From positions 1 to 64,000 of the forward strand of contig VFZE01000010.1 of the NCBI GenBank assembly GCA_016871315.1: 64,000 nucleotides of DNA, read 5' to 3'. Source of the DNA: Acidimicrobiia bacterium (GTDB lineage: Bacteria > Acidobacteriota > Terriglobia > Bryobacterales > Bryobacteraceae). This document shows, piece by piece, positions 44,010 to 53,435 of the stretch. Below the pieces are notes generated by a model. The model had not been told where the DNA came from and ran no database searches. It was given only the letters and a program-made list of their open reading frames with translations. Position 1 is the stretch's first letter, and every line of letters begins with the position of its first letter. A program made the position numbers and the translations under genes.

Positions 44010-46220
44010 ATGCGTGTGGCTGAAAACCACCACCGTGGCTGGATTGGACCAGTTCTGCTGCTGCTCATCGTGATCGGTTTTTACTGGAAACTGGTGCTGA
44101 CCAACCAGTTCACCTGGCTCCAGGGCGCAGACCTCGCTCATCAAGTCCTGCCCTGGTTTCAGTTCCAAGTCGGCGAGATCCAGCAAGGTCGGCTCCCGCT
44201 ATGGGACCCGTATATGTGGGGCGGGCAGCCCTTGATCGGTCAGGCGCAACCGGGCACGGCCTATCCATTGAACTGGATCCTGTTCGTGTTGCCCACCAAC
44301 AACGGCTGGATGCGGCAAGCCTATTTGCATTGGTACTTCGTGTTGATTCATTACATGGCCGCGGCGTTTGCCTATTGGCTGTGCCGCGATCTCAAACTGA
44401 GCCGCACGGCATCGCTGGCCGGGGGCCTGGTGTTCGGACTAGGCGGGTTTGTCGGGCACACGGACTGGCCGCAGATGCTGAACGGCGCGGTGTGGGCTCC
44501 GCTGGTGTTGATGTTCGTATTTAGGAGCTTGCGTGGAGAAAAGCCCTGGGCGAGCGCTGGGCTGGCCGGAATCGGCTTGGGCATGGCAGTATTGAGCGGA
44601 CACCACCAGGTTCCGATTTTTCTTGGCGTCGCCATGGGAGGGCTTTGGATCTGGGGGACGATCCGATCGGGAAGACCGGATTGGGGTGTTACCGCGCGCG
44701 CCGCCGTTTTCCTGATCGTGGCGGGAATGGTGAGCGGCCTGCAATCGCTGCCCGCCTATGAGTATTCCAAGCTGGCTTACCGTTGGGTGAGCGGCCCCTA
44801 TCCGGTGACGCACGAGATGCCAGTACCCTATATCGTCCATGCCGATTACAGCTTGGCGGGACAATCTCTGCTGGGCATGGTGTTCCCCAACATCCTTCAC
44901 CACACGAATCTATTCGTCGGTTTTACGGCCGTGATACTGGCGGTGTTGGGCATAGCCGCCAGCTGGCACCGTAGAGAGGTCCGCATCTGCACGGTCATTG
45001 CGCTGGGCGGACTCGGGATGGCTTTCGGCGCTAGCGTGGTGATCTATGGATTCCTCTACAGTGTCCTGCCGATGATGGAAAAGGCCCGCAATCCGTCGAT
45101 GGCGGCGGTGATTTTCCATCTCGGGCTGAGCGTGCTGACGGCATTCGGCCTCCAACGGGCAGGCGATGGCGAGGCAAGCGAAGGATGGCTGCGGCGGCTT
45201 CAATATGCCGCCTTCGGTTTTGCGGCGGTGATTTTCGCGGGGTGGTTCTTTGCCATGGTTTTCCTCAAGCAGAAGGCTTTCGAGTCGGATACGACGTCGG
45301 CCTTCACGGCACTTCTGGCGCTGATCGCGGCAGGCTGTCTAGCGGGCCGGCGGGCCGGGCAGCTGGGATTTGGGGCGTTCACTACGGCGTTGGTGATCTT
45401 GATGCTGGTGGAGCTGGGCAATGGCGGAATCTCTGTTCTGAGACACGTGGATTCTACCGGGCAGGCCGATTATCTCTCCGCGCTGAGCCGGGACAAGGAA
45501 TTGGTGGAGACGTTGCGGGCCTTGCCGGAAGGGCGGACACAACTGGACCCAGAGCAGGTCAAACACAACGTGGCTGATTGGAACGGAATCGAGATGTGGC
45601 ACGGATATCTGGCAAGCATGCTTCGCCATCAGTTCGACATGGCCATGCATGAGATCCGTCCACGGGAGCTTTTTGGAGTCCGATACGCGGTATCGAAGGA
45701 GCCCCTGCCCGGCTGGGACCGGGAAGTGGCCTGGCTCTCAGGCGATTTGAGGGTGTTTGAGAACCCAAACGCCTTTCCCCGAGCCTGGATTGTGCATGGA
45801 TTGGAAAAAGGCTCGCCGGAAAAGCTTCTCGAAGCTCTACAGGATCATCGGTTCGATTTCAGGAAGAAGGGACTGATGGAAAGCGAGCCACCTCCGCTGG
45901 AACAATGCTCGACCCCGGAACAGCTTTGGACCCTGAGCCGGGTGACCAACAGAACCATCATCTACACCGAACTAGGCTGCCGGGGCATGCTGATGATGAA
46001 TGACACCTACTATCCGGGCTGGACCGCACGCCTGAATGGCCAGCCGGCGGAACTTCACAGGGTCAACGGATCGCAGCGAGGAGTCGTGCTTCCCGCCGGC
46101 CGGCACTTGGTGGAAGTGAGCTACCGTCCAACCAGCGTATACGCGGGATTTGTTCTGAGTGTGTTGGGATTGGGATTAGGAATTGGAGTGAGAAGACTTG
46201 ACGGGCGGAGTAAACTATAG
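44010..46220 (+). CDS. YfhO-like multi-spanning membrane protein
   Basis: The 736-residue protein has about 12 membrane helices, an N-terminal signature DLAHQVLPWFQFQ and LPLWDPYMWGGQPLIGQAQPG typical of YfhO/DUF6541-like GT-C-type proteins, and a C-terminal extracytoplasmic part with DTYYPGWTARLNGQPAELHRVNG (written here in parts: DTYYPGWTARLNG, AELHRVNG). YfhO proteins are linked to glycosylation of cell-wall polymers. A last helix ends the protein. It is divergent from the FecR gene; its stop overlaps a 10-bp palindrome upstream of the Nramp gene. Confidence 0.83.
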   Translation: MRVAENHHRGWIGPVLLLLIVIGFYWKLVLTNQFTWLQGADLAHQVLPWFQFQVGEIQQGRLPLWDPYMWGGQPLIGQAQPGTAYPLNWILFVLPTNNGWMRQAYLHWYFVLIHYMAAAFAYWLCRDLKLSRTASLAGGLVFGLGGFVGHTDWPQMLNGAVWAPLVLMFVFRSLRGEKPWASAGLAGIGLGMAVLSGHHQVPIFLGVAMGGLWIWGTIRSGRPDWGVTARAAVFLIVAGMVSGLQSLPAYEYSKLAYRWVSGPYPVTHEMPVPYIVHADYSLAGQSLLGMVFPNILHHTNLFVGFTAVILAVLGIAASWHRREVRICTVIALGGLGMAFGASVVIYGFLYSVLPMMEKARNPSMAAVIFHLGLSVLTAFGLQRAGDGEASEGWLRRLQYAAFGFAAVIFAGWFFAMVFLKQKAFESDTTSAFTALLALIAAGCLAGRRAGQLGFGAFTTALVILMLVELGNGGISVLRHVDSTGQADYLSALSRDKELVETLRALPEGRTQLDPEQVKHNVADWNGIEMWHGYLASMLRHQFDMAMHEIRPRELFGVRYAVSKEPLPGWDREVAWLSGDLRVFENPNAFPRAWIVHGLEKGSPEKLLEALQDHRFDFRKKGLMESEPPPLEQCSTPEQLWTLSRVTNRTIIYTELGCRGMLMMNDTYYPGWTARLNGQPAELHRVNGSQRGVVLPAGRHLVEVSYRPTSVYAGFVLSVLGLGLGIGVRRLDGRSKL

Positions 46221-46222
46221 TT
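46213..46222. promoter_or_regulatory. AT-rich palindrome AACTATAGTT upstream of the Nramp gene
   Basis: The perfect 10-bp palindrome AACTATAGTT lies 21 nt before the GTG start of the Nramp-UspA gene, over the YfhO stop codon, next to a TTGACG (46198-46203). Position and AT-richness fit an operator for a metal regulator, but no known MntR or Fur consensus is matched. Confidence 0.3.
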
Positions 46223-46243
46223 AAGTAGAAGCTGGTATTCATA

Positions 46244-48136
46244 GTGACTTCGCCGGGCAACCCTCCCCTCCCCTCTCTTCCAGAAGTTCACGCCAGCGTT
46301 TCCACTCAGCTCCCTTCGCTGTGGAAGCGCATGTTCGCCTTCGCCGGCCCCGCCTACCTGGTCAGTGTCGGTTATATGGATCCGGGCAACTGGGCAACCG
46401 ATCTGGAGGGCGGCGCGCGCTTTGGCTATCAGCTGCTGTGGGTGCTGGTGGTCAGCAACATCATGGCCATCCTGCTGCAGACGCTGAGTGCGCGGCTGGG
46501 GATTGTGGGTGGCCGCGACCTGGCACAAGCCTGCCGGGAACAGTATCCGAGGCCCGTCGGCTATGCGCTATGGGTGCTCTGCGAAATCGCGATTGCCGCG
46601 ACCGACCTGGCGGAGGTGCTGGGGGCGGCGATCGGGCTGAAGCTGCTGTTCGGGCTTCCGCTGTTGGCCGGCGTCGTGCTGATGTCTGCCGATACTTTGT
46701 TCATCCTGTGGTTTTCCCGGTTCGGCATACGCTGGGTGGAAGGGATCATCCTTGGGTTGGTGACCACCATCGGCGTCTGTTTCCTGGTGGAGATGTGGCT
46801 GGCCAAGCCGGCGATCGGCGAAATGGCGCTGGGTCTGATCCCGAGGTTGAACAAGGAAAGCCTGTACGTGGCTATTGGGATCCTTGGCGCCACCGTAATG
46901 CCTCACAATTTATACCTTCACGGAGCGTTGGTGCAGACGCGGCGGATCGGCGTGAGCCGCGAGGAAAAGCGCTCGGCCTGCCGGTTCAACCTGGTGGATT
47001 CGGTGATTGCGCTGAACGCGGCGCTGCTGGTGAACGCGGCCATCTTGATCCTGTCGGCTTCCACTTTCTTCCAGCGCGGGATCATGGTGACCGAGATCGA
47101 ACAGGCCCATGAACTACTGACCCCGCTGCTGGGATCGACGCTGGCGAGCATCCTTTTCGCCGTGGCTCTGCTTGCCAGCGGGCAAAGCTCCACCATTACG
47201 GGCACGATGGCCGGGCAGATCGTGATGGAGGGGTTCCTGAACTTCCGTATGCGGCCCTGGCTCCGGAGGCTGATTACGCGCCTGCTGGCGATCATTCCCG
47301 CCACCATCACGGTAATGATCAGCGGCGAGCAGGGCACCTACAAGCTGCTTATCCTGAGCCAGGTAGTGTTAAGCCTGCAACTCCCGTTCGCGGTGATTCC
47401 GCTAATCCACTTCACCAGCGATCGCAAGCGCATGGGCGAGTTTGTCAATCCGGTTTGGGTCAAAGTGGTGGCGTGGGCATCGGCGGTGCTCATTGTCGGC
47501 TTGAACCTCTGGCTAGCGGCAACGACCTTCGCCGAATGGCTGGAGGCGGCCGGGGATTGGAAATGGCTGGTGGCGCTGTTGCTGGCGGGGTTCACGGCCG
47601 GCATTGTGGGGCTGCTGATTTTTGTGACGTTGAACCCATGGCTGCCGCAGAGCTGGCGTCGAGGCAGGCCTCCGGTGTTGGTGCCGGCGGTTCCGAAAAT
47701 CAGCGAGGTGGCTTACAGGACAATCCTTGTGCCGCTCGACCATAGCGAACGAGACAGGGAAGCGGTTTCCCACGGCGCCTCGCTCGCGCGGATGCATGGC
47801 GCCAAGGTCTATCTGGTGCATGTGGAGGAGGGAGTCACCAGCCAAGTGTATGGCCCGTTGAGCTCGACCGTAGAGGTGCAAACCGGAACCCAGTATTTTG
47901 AAGAGATTGCCGAGGGTTTGCGCCGCCAGGGGCTGGACGTGGAGCTGATCGTTCGCCATTCTCAGCACCCGCGCGAGGAGATTGTGAGCGTGGCTCGGCA
48001 GATCAAGCCGGACCTGCTGGTAATGGGGGCACATGGGCATAAGTGGTGGAAAGACATTGTTTTAGGAGCCACAATTAATGCGGTTCGTCATGATATTGCG
48101 GTTCCGGTCTTGATTGTCAGGGATACTCAAGAGTAA
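46244..48136 (+). CDS. mntH: Nramp-family divalent metal transporter fused to a UspA domain
   Basis: The 630-residue protein is an 11-helix Nramp transporter (about 20-465) joined to a universal stress protein domain (about 485-630). The metal-site motifs are GYMDPGNWATD in TM1 and TVMPHNLYLH in TM6, both intact; these bind Mn2+, Fe2+ or similar ions coupled to protons. The UspA part has YRTILVPLDHSERDREAV and the ATP-binding pattern VMGAHGHKWWKDIVLG (GxxGH-9x-G-type loop), so nucleotide binding could tune transport. The start is GTG at 46244 without a strong Shine-Dalgarno. It lies 23 nt downstream of the YfhO gene. Confidence 0.92.
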   Translation: MTSPGNPPLPSLPEVHASVSTQLPSLWKRMFAFAGPAYLVSVGYMDPGNWATDLEGGARFGYQLLWVLVVSNIMAILLQTLSARLGIVGGRDLAQACREQYPRPVGYALWVLCEIAIAATDLAEVLGAAIGLKLLFGLPLLAGVVLMSADTLFILWFSRFGIRWVEGIILGLVTTIGVCFLVEMWLAKPAIGEMALGLIPRLNKESLYVAIGILGATVMPHNLYLHGALVQTRRIGVSREEKRSACRFNLVDSVIALNAALLVNAAILILSASTFFQRGIMVTEIEQAHELLTPLLGSTLASILFAVALLASGQSSTITGTMAGQIVMEGFLNFRMRPWLRRLITRLLAIIPATITVMISGEQGTYKLLILSQVVLSLQLPFAVIPLIHFTSDRKRMGEFVNPVWVKVVAWASAVLIVGLNLWLAATTFAEWLEAAGDWKWLVALLLAGFTAGIVGLLIFVTLNPWLPQSWRRGRPPVLVPAVPKISEVAYRTILVPLDHSERDREAVSHGASLARMHGAKVYLVHVEEGVTSQVYGPLSSTVEVQTGTQYFEEIAEGLRRQGLDVELIVRHSQHPREEIVSVARQIKPDLLVMGAHGHKWWKDIVLGATINAVRHDIAVPVLIVRDTQE

Positions 48137-48267
48137 GATTGAGCAGTCGTATTCGTTGTGGGAACTGTCACAGCGATTGTGTCAGGGGTACTCACCGGAT
48201 GCATAGGGAAGCGAGTTATGTCCTTATGAATCAACGAGCTGGTTTGGTTCGTCGTTTGCACGGAACC

Positions 48268-48810
48268 ATGTTGATGCGTACTGTGATCAGATGGGCGGCC
48301 GTTGCGATGGCATGCGCCGCACTATCGGGGGCCACGCTGGAGAAGCTGAGCCTGGAGGAGATGGCCCAAAAGTCAACCGAGATCGTGCTAGGCCGGGTGA
48401 GTTCCATCAACTATCAACAGCGCGGGTCGGTAATCTACACGGTGGCGCGGGTGCAGGTGAATGAGCGTTGGAAAGGCAACCAGGCAGGCCTCGTGGAGGT
48501 TTGGGTGGCAGGCGGAGTGTCTGGGGGATTGAGGCAGGTGTTCCCCGGTTCACCACAGATCCGCGAAGGATACGAATACCTGTTCTTCCTGTGGACCGGG
48601 CGCAGCGGGATTCCCCAGGTGATCGGTTTATCCCAAGGTTTGTTCGACTTGAAGTCGAATACGAAAGGACAGCCTGAGGTCTACCGGGGGGCGAGCACGG
48701 AGACGGTTCTCGACAAGGGAGGCCGGGTGATCACCGATTCGGAGCTGCGTTTGAGTCTGGATGAGATGCGCGGTTTCGTGAAGAGAGTGCTGAGCGCGGA
48801 GCGGGAGTAA
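48268..48810 (+). CDS. Secreted protein of unknown function
   Basis: The 180-residue product has a signal peptide (MRTVIRWAAVAMACAALSGA) and a beta-rich domain: STEIVLGRVSSINYQ, YTVARVQVNERWKGN, LVEVWVAGGVSGG, EYLFFLW and GLSQGLFDL, ending in a helix (LDEMRGFVKRVL). The pattern resembles small secreted proteins found beside secreted metalloproteases in this group, but I cannot name a family. Start candidates are ATG 48268 or 48274; upstream ATGs (48226) are possible but lack signal-peptide character. It ends 1 nt before the matrixin-like gene, so the two are very probably co-expressed. Confidence 0.72.
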   Translation: MLMRTVIRWAAVAMACAALSGATLEKLSLEEMAQKSTEIVLGRVSSINYQQRGSVIYTVARVQVNERWKGNQAGLVEVWVAGGVSGGLRQVFPGSPQIREGYEYLFFLWTGRSGIPQVIGLSQGLFDLKSNTKGQPEVYRGASTETVLDKGGRVITDSELRLSLDEMRGFVKRVLSAERE

Positions 48811-48811
48811 G

Positions 48812-51322
48812 ATGCGAACGGCGAAGAAGCTTCTGGCAATGGCGGCGGTCTGGATGACCATGTCGGGCGGCGCCTATGGCTACTATTTCTTCGTCCACTA
48901 CCTCAGCCGGACTGGTCCTTTTGTTCCGATCCCGGAAAAGTTCGACCTGGAAGCGCTGCACAGCAAGACGGTCCCCCTGTTGATTTCTGAGCCCCGATCA
49001 CTGGGCCTGACTTCCAACGACAGTTTCCAATCCCTGGTCAGCCAGATCCGGCTGGCGGCAAAGGCATGGAATGATGTGCCGAGTTCGGATCTCCGGCTCA
49101 GCTTCGGCGGGTTCTTCACGCCGGGCACGACGTATTCCCAGCCTGTGATCGAAGTGGTGTTCGAGGATTTGCCCCCGGGGCTACTGGCACAGGGAGGACC
49201 GACGCTGCGCGCCGACTTAGCTACGCGGGGCAACAACCAGTTCGTACCGATACTGCGATCCACAGTCCGGCTGTCGCTGGACCACACGCAACGGCCGAGC
49301 TACAGCGAAGGGTCGTTTCTCACGATCACGCATGAGATCGGCCATGCGCTGGGGTTACAACATTCGATGACCTCCAGCGTAATGTCGACCGATGTCACGC
49401 GGGCTACCACGAAGTCGCAGCCGCTGGCGGCCGACGACGTGGCCGGGATCTCGTTGCTTTATCCCACGCCGGGATATCTTGCGACTACAGGCAGCATCGC
49501 GGGACGCGTGCTACTGGGAAGCGGCGGCGTGCACCTGGCTTCGGTGGTGGCGCTTGCCCCGGACGGCTTGGCGATCAGCGCCGTCAGCAATCCGGATGGG
49601 ACGTACAGAATCGAAGGCCTTCCGCCGGGCTCTTACTTCGTCTACGCGCATCCACTGCCTCCCGCATACAACGGCGAGACTTTTCCAGCCAATATCATCC
49701 CGCCGGTGGATCCATCCAACAATTTCCTTCCCAGCACGGTGTCGTTTGAGACCATCTTCTACCCCGGCGTAAAGGAGATGTCGCAGGCGATGGTGGTGTC
49801 AGTACAGGCTGGTGTGACCGCGGAAGGAATCGGGTTCGGCGTGACGCGCCGCACGGTACCGGCGGTCTACGCGGTGACGACCTACAGCTTTCCCGGCCAA
49901 GTGGCGGTAAAGCCGGCTCACTTGAACTCTTCCGGGGGGACCAATTCCATTGTCGCTTTCGGCGTGGGTCTGAACTCGCGCGCCGACGTTTCCGTCATCG
50001 GGGGCTCAGCGGTGATCCCGCAGGGAGGGGTGAAAGCCTACTCTCCCGATCCGCGGTTCGTGCAAATGGATATGCAGTTCACTCCGTTTTCCGGCGAAGG
50101 CGCGAGGCACTTGGCCATCAAGGCCGACAACGACGTTTATGTGCTCCCCGCCGGGTTCCGAATCACCCGCCGTACTCCTCCGGCGGTCACCTCCGTAGTC
50201 CGCTATTTCCCGGATGCGGCCGGGAATGCGCAACTGGTGGTTTCCGGTAGTGGATTTGCGCCGGATACCCGCTTGTTCTTCGACGGCGTGCCGGCAACGG
50301 TCGTCGCCATGGATGACGCCGCCGGAACGATGGTGGTGCGAGCCCCGCTGGCTGGCTCGCGGCATAAAGCCGCAGTGGTGGCGCTGAATCGGGACGGGCA
50401 GAGCTCGCTGTTCCTGCAAGGCTCCAATCCTGCTTTTTATGAATTCGACCAGGTGGAACAGGGCTCGGTGGTTTTTTCTCCATCTCAGCTTCCCGCAGGC
50501 TCCGATGCGATGGTGGAAATCCTCGGCTCCGGCACGAGTTTTCGGGCGGGAACCACTCTTGCCATGGGATCTGCCGATGTGCACATCCGCCGCGTTTGGG
50601 TATTGGGTCCCAATCGTATTCTGGCCAACGTCGTGGTGGGCACGGGTGCAACCTCGGGCGTGCTGAATCCCGTCCTGCTCAACGAACTGCGACTGCTGCC
50701 GGCTCCCGGCGGGTTCCAGATCACACCGGCCAACCCAGCCCTGTCACGGTTCATCGGACCCGTAGTGGATGCAACCACCGGGTATCAGAATCTCCAGGTT
50801 GGAGCGGTAGCCTCAGTGCGCGTGACCGGCGCGGCCGCCGAACTGACCGCCAGTTCCCTTCAAGTGAGTGTCAACGACAAGCCTGCCGCAGTGGTCTCCT
50901 TCGCGGGCGGGCTGCTTCGATTCCGCGTGCCCGCGGATCTGTCTCCTGGTCCGGCCGTACTGCGGATGATCGCCAACGGGGACAGCGCCCCTCCGCTGGT
51001 GATGTCGATCGACCTGCCGCCGCCCGTCGTCGGCGCGATTCAGGTCTCCTCGGTCCGGGTGGACGGTAAGCGCCCGGCCAGAGCAGGTGAAGTGCTGTCT
51101 GTCATCGTATCGAGGCTGGGTGAGGCGGAATCCTATGATCCGGCTTCGATCTCGATCCTGGTTGGGGAGGTCCGGCATCCCGCCGTTTCGGTAGCCGCCG
51201 GCCCCAATGGCTCCCACACCATCCAGTTCGTGCTGGACGCCGCTGTCGGCGCCGGCAATCACCCTCTGTCGGTGCGCATCCAGCAGCGAACCTCGGCTCC
51301 CGTAACTCTGGCCGTGCAATAG
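48812..51322 (+). CDS. Secreted matrixin-like (M10) metalloprotease with IPT/TIG-type repeats
   Basis: The 836-residue secreted protein has a signal peptide, a metzincin catalytic domain with the zinc motif HEIGHALGLQH (174-184) and a Met-turn at SVMST (Met191), then a carboxypeptidase-regulatory-like domain (about 228-290; SIAGRVLLGSGGVH, NPDGTYRIEGLPPGSY). The rest is several immunoglobulin-like IPT/TIG units (TSVVRYFPDAAGNAQLVVSG and similar), with a C-terminal unit resembling the Solibacter-type TIGR03437 domain. It probably degrades extracellular proteins while binding a surface. It begins 1 nt after a small secreted protein gene, which may be its inhibitor or partner (inference only). 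Confidence 0.87.
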   Translation: MRTAKKLLAMAAVWMTMSGGAYGYYFFVHYLSRTGPFVPIPEKFDLEALHSKTVPLLISEPRSLGLTSNDSFQSLVSQIRLAAKAWNDVPSSDLRLSFGGFFTPGTTYSQPVIEVVFEDLPPGLLAQGGPTLRADLATRGNNQFVPILRSTVRLSLDHTQRPSYSEGSFLTITHEIGHALGLQHSMTSSVMSTDVTRATTKSQPLAADDVAGISLLYPTPGYLATTGSIAGRVLLGSGGVHLASVVALAPDGLAISAVSNPDGTYRIEGLPPGSYFVYAHPLPPAYNGETFPANIIPPVDPSNNFLPSTVSFETIFYPGVKEMSQAMVVSVQAGVTAEGIGFGVTRRTVPAVYAVTTYSFPGQVAVKPAHLNSSGGTNSIVAFGVGLNSRADVSVIGGSAVIPQGGVKAYSPDPRFVQMDMQFTPFSGEGARHLAIKADNDVYVLPAGFRITRRTPPAVTSVVRYFPDAAGNAQLVVSGSGFAPDTRLFFDGVPATVVAMDDAAGTMVVRAPLAGSRHKAAVVALNRDGQSSLFLQGSNPAFYEFDQVEQGSVVFSPSQLPAGSDAMVEILGSGTSFRAGTTLAMGSADVHIRRVWVLGPNRILANVVVGTGATSGVLNPVLLNELRLLPAPGGFQITPANPALSRFIGPVVDATTGYQNLQVGAVASVRVTGAAAELTASSLQVSVNDKPAAVVSFAGGLLRFRVPADLSPGPAVLRMIANGDSAPPLVMSIDLPPPVVGAIQVSSVRVDGKRPARAGEVLSVIVSRLGEAESYDPASISILVGEVRHPAVSVAAGPNGSHTIQFVLDAAVGAGNHPLSVRIQQRTSAPVTLAVQ

Positions 51323-51361
51323 CAGCCGCCGCTTTCGCGGGTGTGGTACCTTCGAAAGTTC

Positions 51362-51640
51362 ATGGCTTTCACCTCCGACAAGACGATGTTTGAAGTGTAC
51401 CGGGAGGCTACCTACTCCAGCCAATACCGCGTCGTCTATTTTACAGAGCTTCAAGACCACAACAAGGAAACCGAAATCAACCGCGCCATGTCCGGCGAAC
51501 ACTTCCTGGACGGTTTCCTCAAGGATCGCGGCAAGGACGAAGCCAAGGAGATCATCGAATCGCTGCTGGCAAGAATGAACGCCGGTGAAACGATGCGGCC
51601 GGAGGAGTTTCTGGCTGCGCTGGGCAATCATCTGGCTTAG
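51362..51640 (+). CDS. Hypothetical protein
   Basis: The 92-residue product is hydrophilic and probably cytoplasmic: MAFTSDKTMFEVYREATY, VVYFTELQDHNKETEIN and FLKDRGKDEAKEIIESLLARM. The last part looks like a helical region with heptad-like spacing. I do not recognise a family. The ATG at 51362 is preferred to a TTG/GTG-type start at 51341, which would add seven residues. It precedes another hypothetical gene by 17 nt. Confidence 0.65.
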   Translation: MAFTSDKTMFEVYREATYSSQYRVVYFTELQDHNKETEINRAMSGEHFLDGFLKDRGKDEAKEIIESLLARMNAGETMRPEEFLAALGNHLA

Positions 51641-51657
51641 AGTGGAGCCGGGTTGCG

Positions 51658-52158
51658 ATGCGGATCCTGCGGTTGCCGTCGTTAAACGTTGCCCAGTTCC
51701 TGGGCTGTGCCAGCGCCTTTCATGACTCGCTCGATTCCCTTCTCCAGTCCACTTGTCTTCATTTGTCGAAGCTGGAAGGGCGGCCGAAAGGCTCTGCCTT
51801 CGCCGTCGAGATGCAGATGGACAAGGACCGCTACGGCGCGCTGATCGTGCTGGAGCGCTGGGCCGATTGCGTGAACGCCTTTGGTCCCCACCTGCGCCTT
51901 GATCGCGGACAGGAGATGATCGATGAGGCTCCGGCGCGAGTGTTGACGGCCGAGAACCTGCTGAGCCGGACCAACCGCCTCATCGACAACAGCACGCAGT
52001 ATACGCCAGAGTTGTCGGCGGCGTGCTTGATGGCCTGTGACGCGGTCCGGTGGACCTTCCGCCAGGAGAGGGAGCTGGCCGATCCGTTGCAGCGCCTTGC
52101 GGCGGAGGAATTCCAGGAAACGCGCCGGCTGTTTCTGGCCGATCTGGCCGCGCGCTAG
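51658..52158 (+). CDS. Hypothetical protein
   Basis: The 166-residue product has no signal peptide or membrane helix. Notable segments are NVAQFLGCASAFHDSLDSLL, LIVLERWADCVNAFGPHLRL, and a helical C-terminal part (ACDAVRWTFRQERELADPLQRLAAEEF). No family is recognised. It follows the previous hypothetical gene by 17 nt, so they are likely a pair. Its TAG stop shares CTAG (52155-52158) with the convergent dehydrogenase gene. Confidence 0.68.
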   Translation: MRILRLPSLNVAQFLGCASAFHDSLDSLLQSTCLHLSKLEGRPKGSAFAVEMQMDKDRYGALIVLERWADCVNAFGPHLRLDRGQEMIDEAPARVLTAENLLSRTNRLIDNSTQYTPELSAACLMACDAVRWTFRQERELADPLQRLAAEEFQETRRLFLADLAAR

Positions 52159-53171
52159 GCAGGCCAGGCGATCATCGGCTTGATGATGCCCGCTTCAGGA
52201 TCCAGCCAGATGGAGAACTGGCCGGAAACCTCCTCGGGAGTCACGGGCCGGGCAAGCCACGGCTTCACATCGATTCGGCCAGATTCCAGTAATCCCATCA
52301 CGCGGCGGAAGTCGGACGCCGTTGCGTTGCGGCTGGCATAAAGCGAGATCTCGCGGGCGTGGAAGTTCGGGTTCTGGAAAGTGATCTCACCCGGGTAATG
52401 TCCGACGAAAACGAGCGCCCCTCCATGCGCCACCAGGCGGAAGCAGGCCATCATCGAGTGTGGGTTGCCGGTGCAGTCAAATACCATCCTAGGCAGGCTG
52501 CCGCCTAGCGCCTGCCGGATCTGTTCCTCGGCCTCCGCCCTGCCGTCAATGGTCTTCCAACCCATCCAAGCGGCGTGCGCCAGACGTGCCCGGCTGACCT
52601 CCATCACCAGGGGCTGAACAAGGGCGGCTCGCGCCGCCTCCATGACCGCGAGGCCGATGGGGCCGGCGCCAATCACCAGCACGGAATCGGATGCGGCAGG
52701 CTCAACGCGAGCCCAGGCGTGGGCGCCGATGCAGAGTGGCTCTACCGCCGCGAGGTGGTCCAGCGTGAGCGAGCCGGAGGGATGAAGTTTGGCCGCGGGG
52801 AGTAGTATGCGCTCCGTCATGCCTCCGTCCACGTGCACTCCGAGCGTACGCATGAATTCGCAGCAGTTGGTCTTGCCGAGCCGGCAGGCCGGACAGCCGC
52901 CGCAGTTCATGAAAGGCTCGACTGAGCAGAACTGGCCGGGTGTCAGATTGCTCACTCCAGCGCCGGTTTTCAGAACCTCCACGGCAAGCTCGTGACCGAG
53001 CACACGGGGATAGGTGAAAAAAGTCTGCCGTCCCTGGTATGCATGGAGGTCCGTGCCGCAGATTCCAATCCGGTGGATGCGAACCAGGGCTTGGCCGGGC
53101 GCCGGATCGGCGGGTTCGGGGAGATCGTTGAAATCAAACTGGCCGGGCTGAGTGAGGCAAAGGGCTTTCAT
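52155..53171 (-). CDS. Zinc-dependent alcohol dehydrogenase (MDR family)
   Basis: The 338-residue enzyme oxidises an alcohol with NAD(P). Catalytic zinc ligands are in GICGTDLHAY and LGHELAVEV, with the structural-zinc four-cysteine lobe CGGCPACRLGKTNCCEF, and the dinucleotide fold begins at VLVIGAGPIGLAVME. Substrate may be a polyol such as sorbitol or threonine-like, not decidable. The preferred start is ATG 53171 (MKALCLTQPGQFD) with AGGA upstream. The frame stays open for about 40 more codons (to 53291 and beyond), encoding an unrelated CPDCG segment. It converges on the hypothetical gene before it. Confidence 0.9.
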   Translation of the reverse strand: MKALCLTQPGQFDFNDLPEPADPAPGQALVRIHRIGICGTDLHAYQGRQTFFTYPRVLGHELAVEVLKTGAGVSNLTPGQFCSVEPFMNCGGCPACRLGKTNCCEFMRTLGVHVDGGMTERILLPAAKLHPSGSLTLDHLAAVEPLCIGAHAWARVEPAASDSVLVIGAGPIGLAVMEAARAALVQPLVMEVSRARLAHAAWMGWKTIDGRAEAEEQIRQALGGSLPRMVFDCTGNPHSMMACFRLVAHGGALVFVGHYPGEITFQNPNFHAREISLYASRNATASDFRRVMGLLESGRIDVKPWLARPVTPEEVSGQFSIWLDPEAGIIKPMIAWPA

Positions 53172-53435
53172 AGGGTCGCGATCCTGATTATCACCAAAAA
53201 CGTGGTTTGCCGGCACCCCGAATTGCCGCGCCACCATCCGCGCCGCTTTCACTCCACAGTCCGGACAACGCAGCCGGTACAACTCCACCACAGATGGGAG
53301 GATGAGGTGGACTATGCAATTGGTCAGCTGAGCGAGGACGAGAAAAGCGGGATTGGGGGAAAAACCGCACGGACGGCCTACACAATCGAGGTCGAAACCA
53401 GCGAGGAAATCAAAGGCTGATCCGATAAGTGGTAC

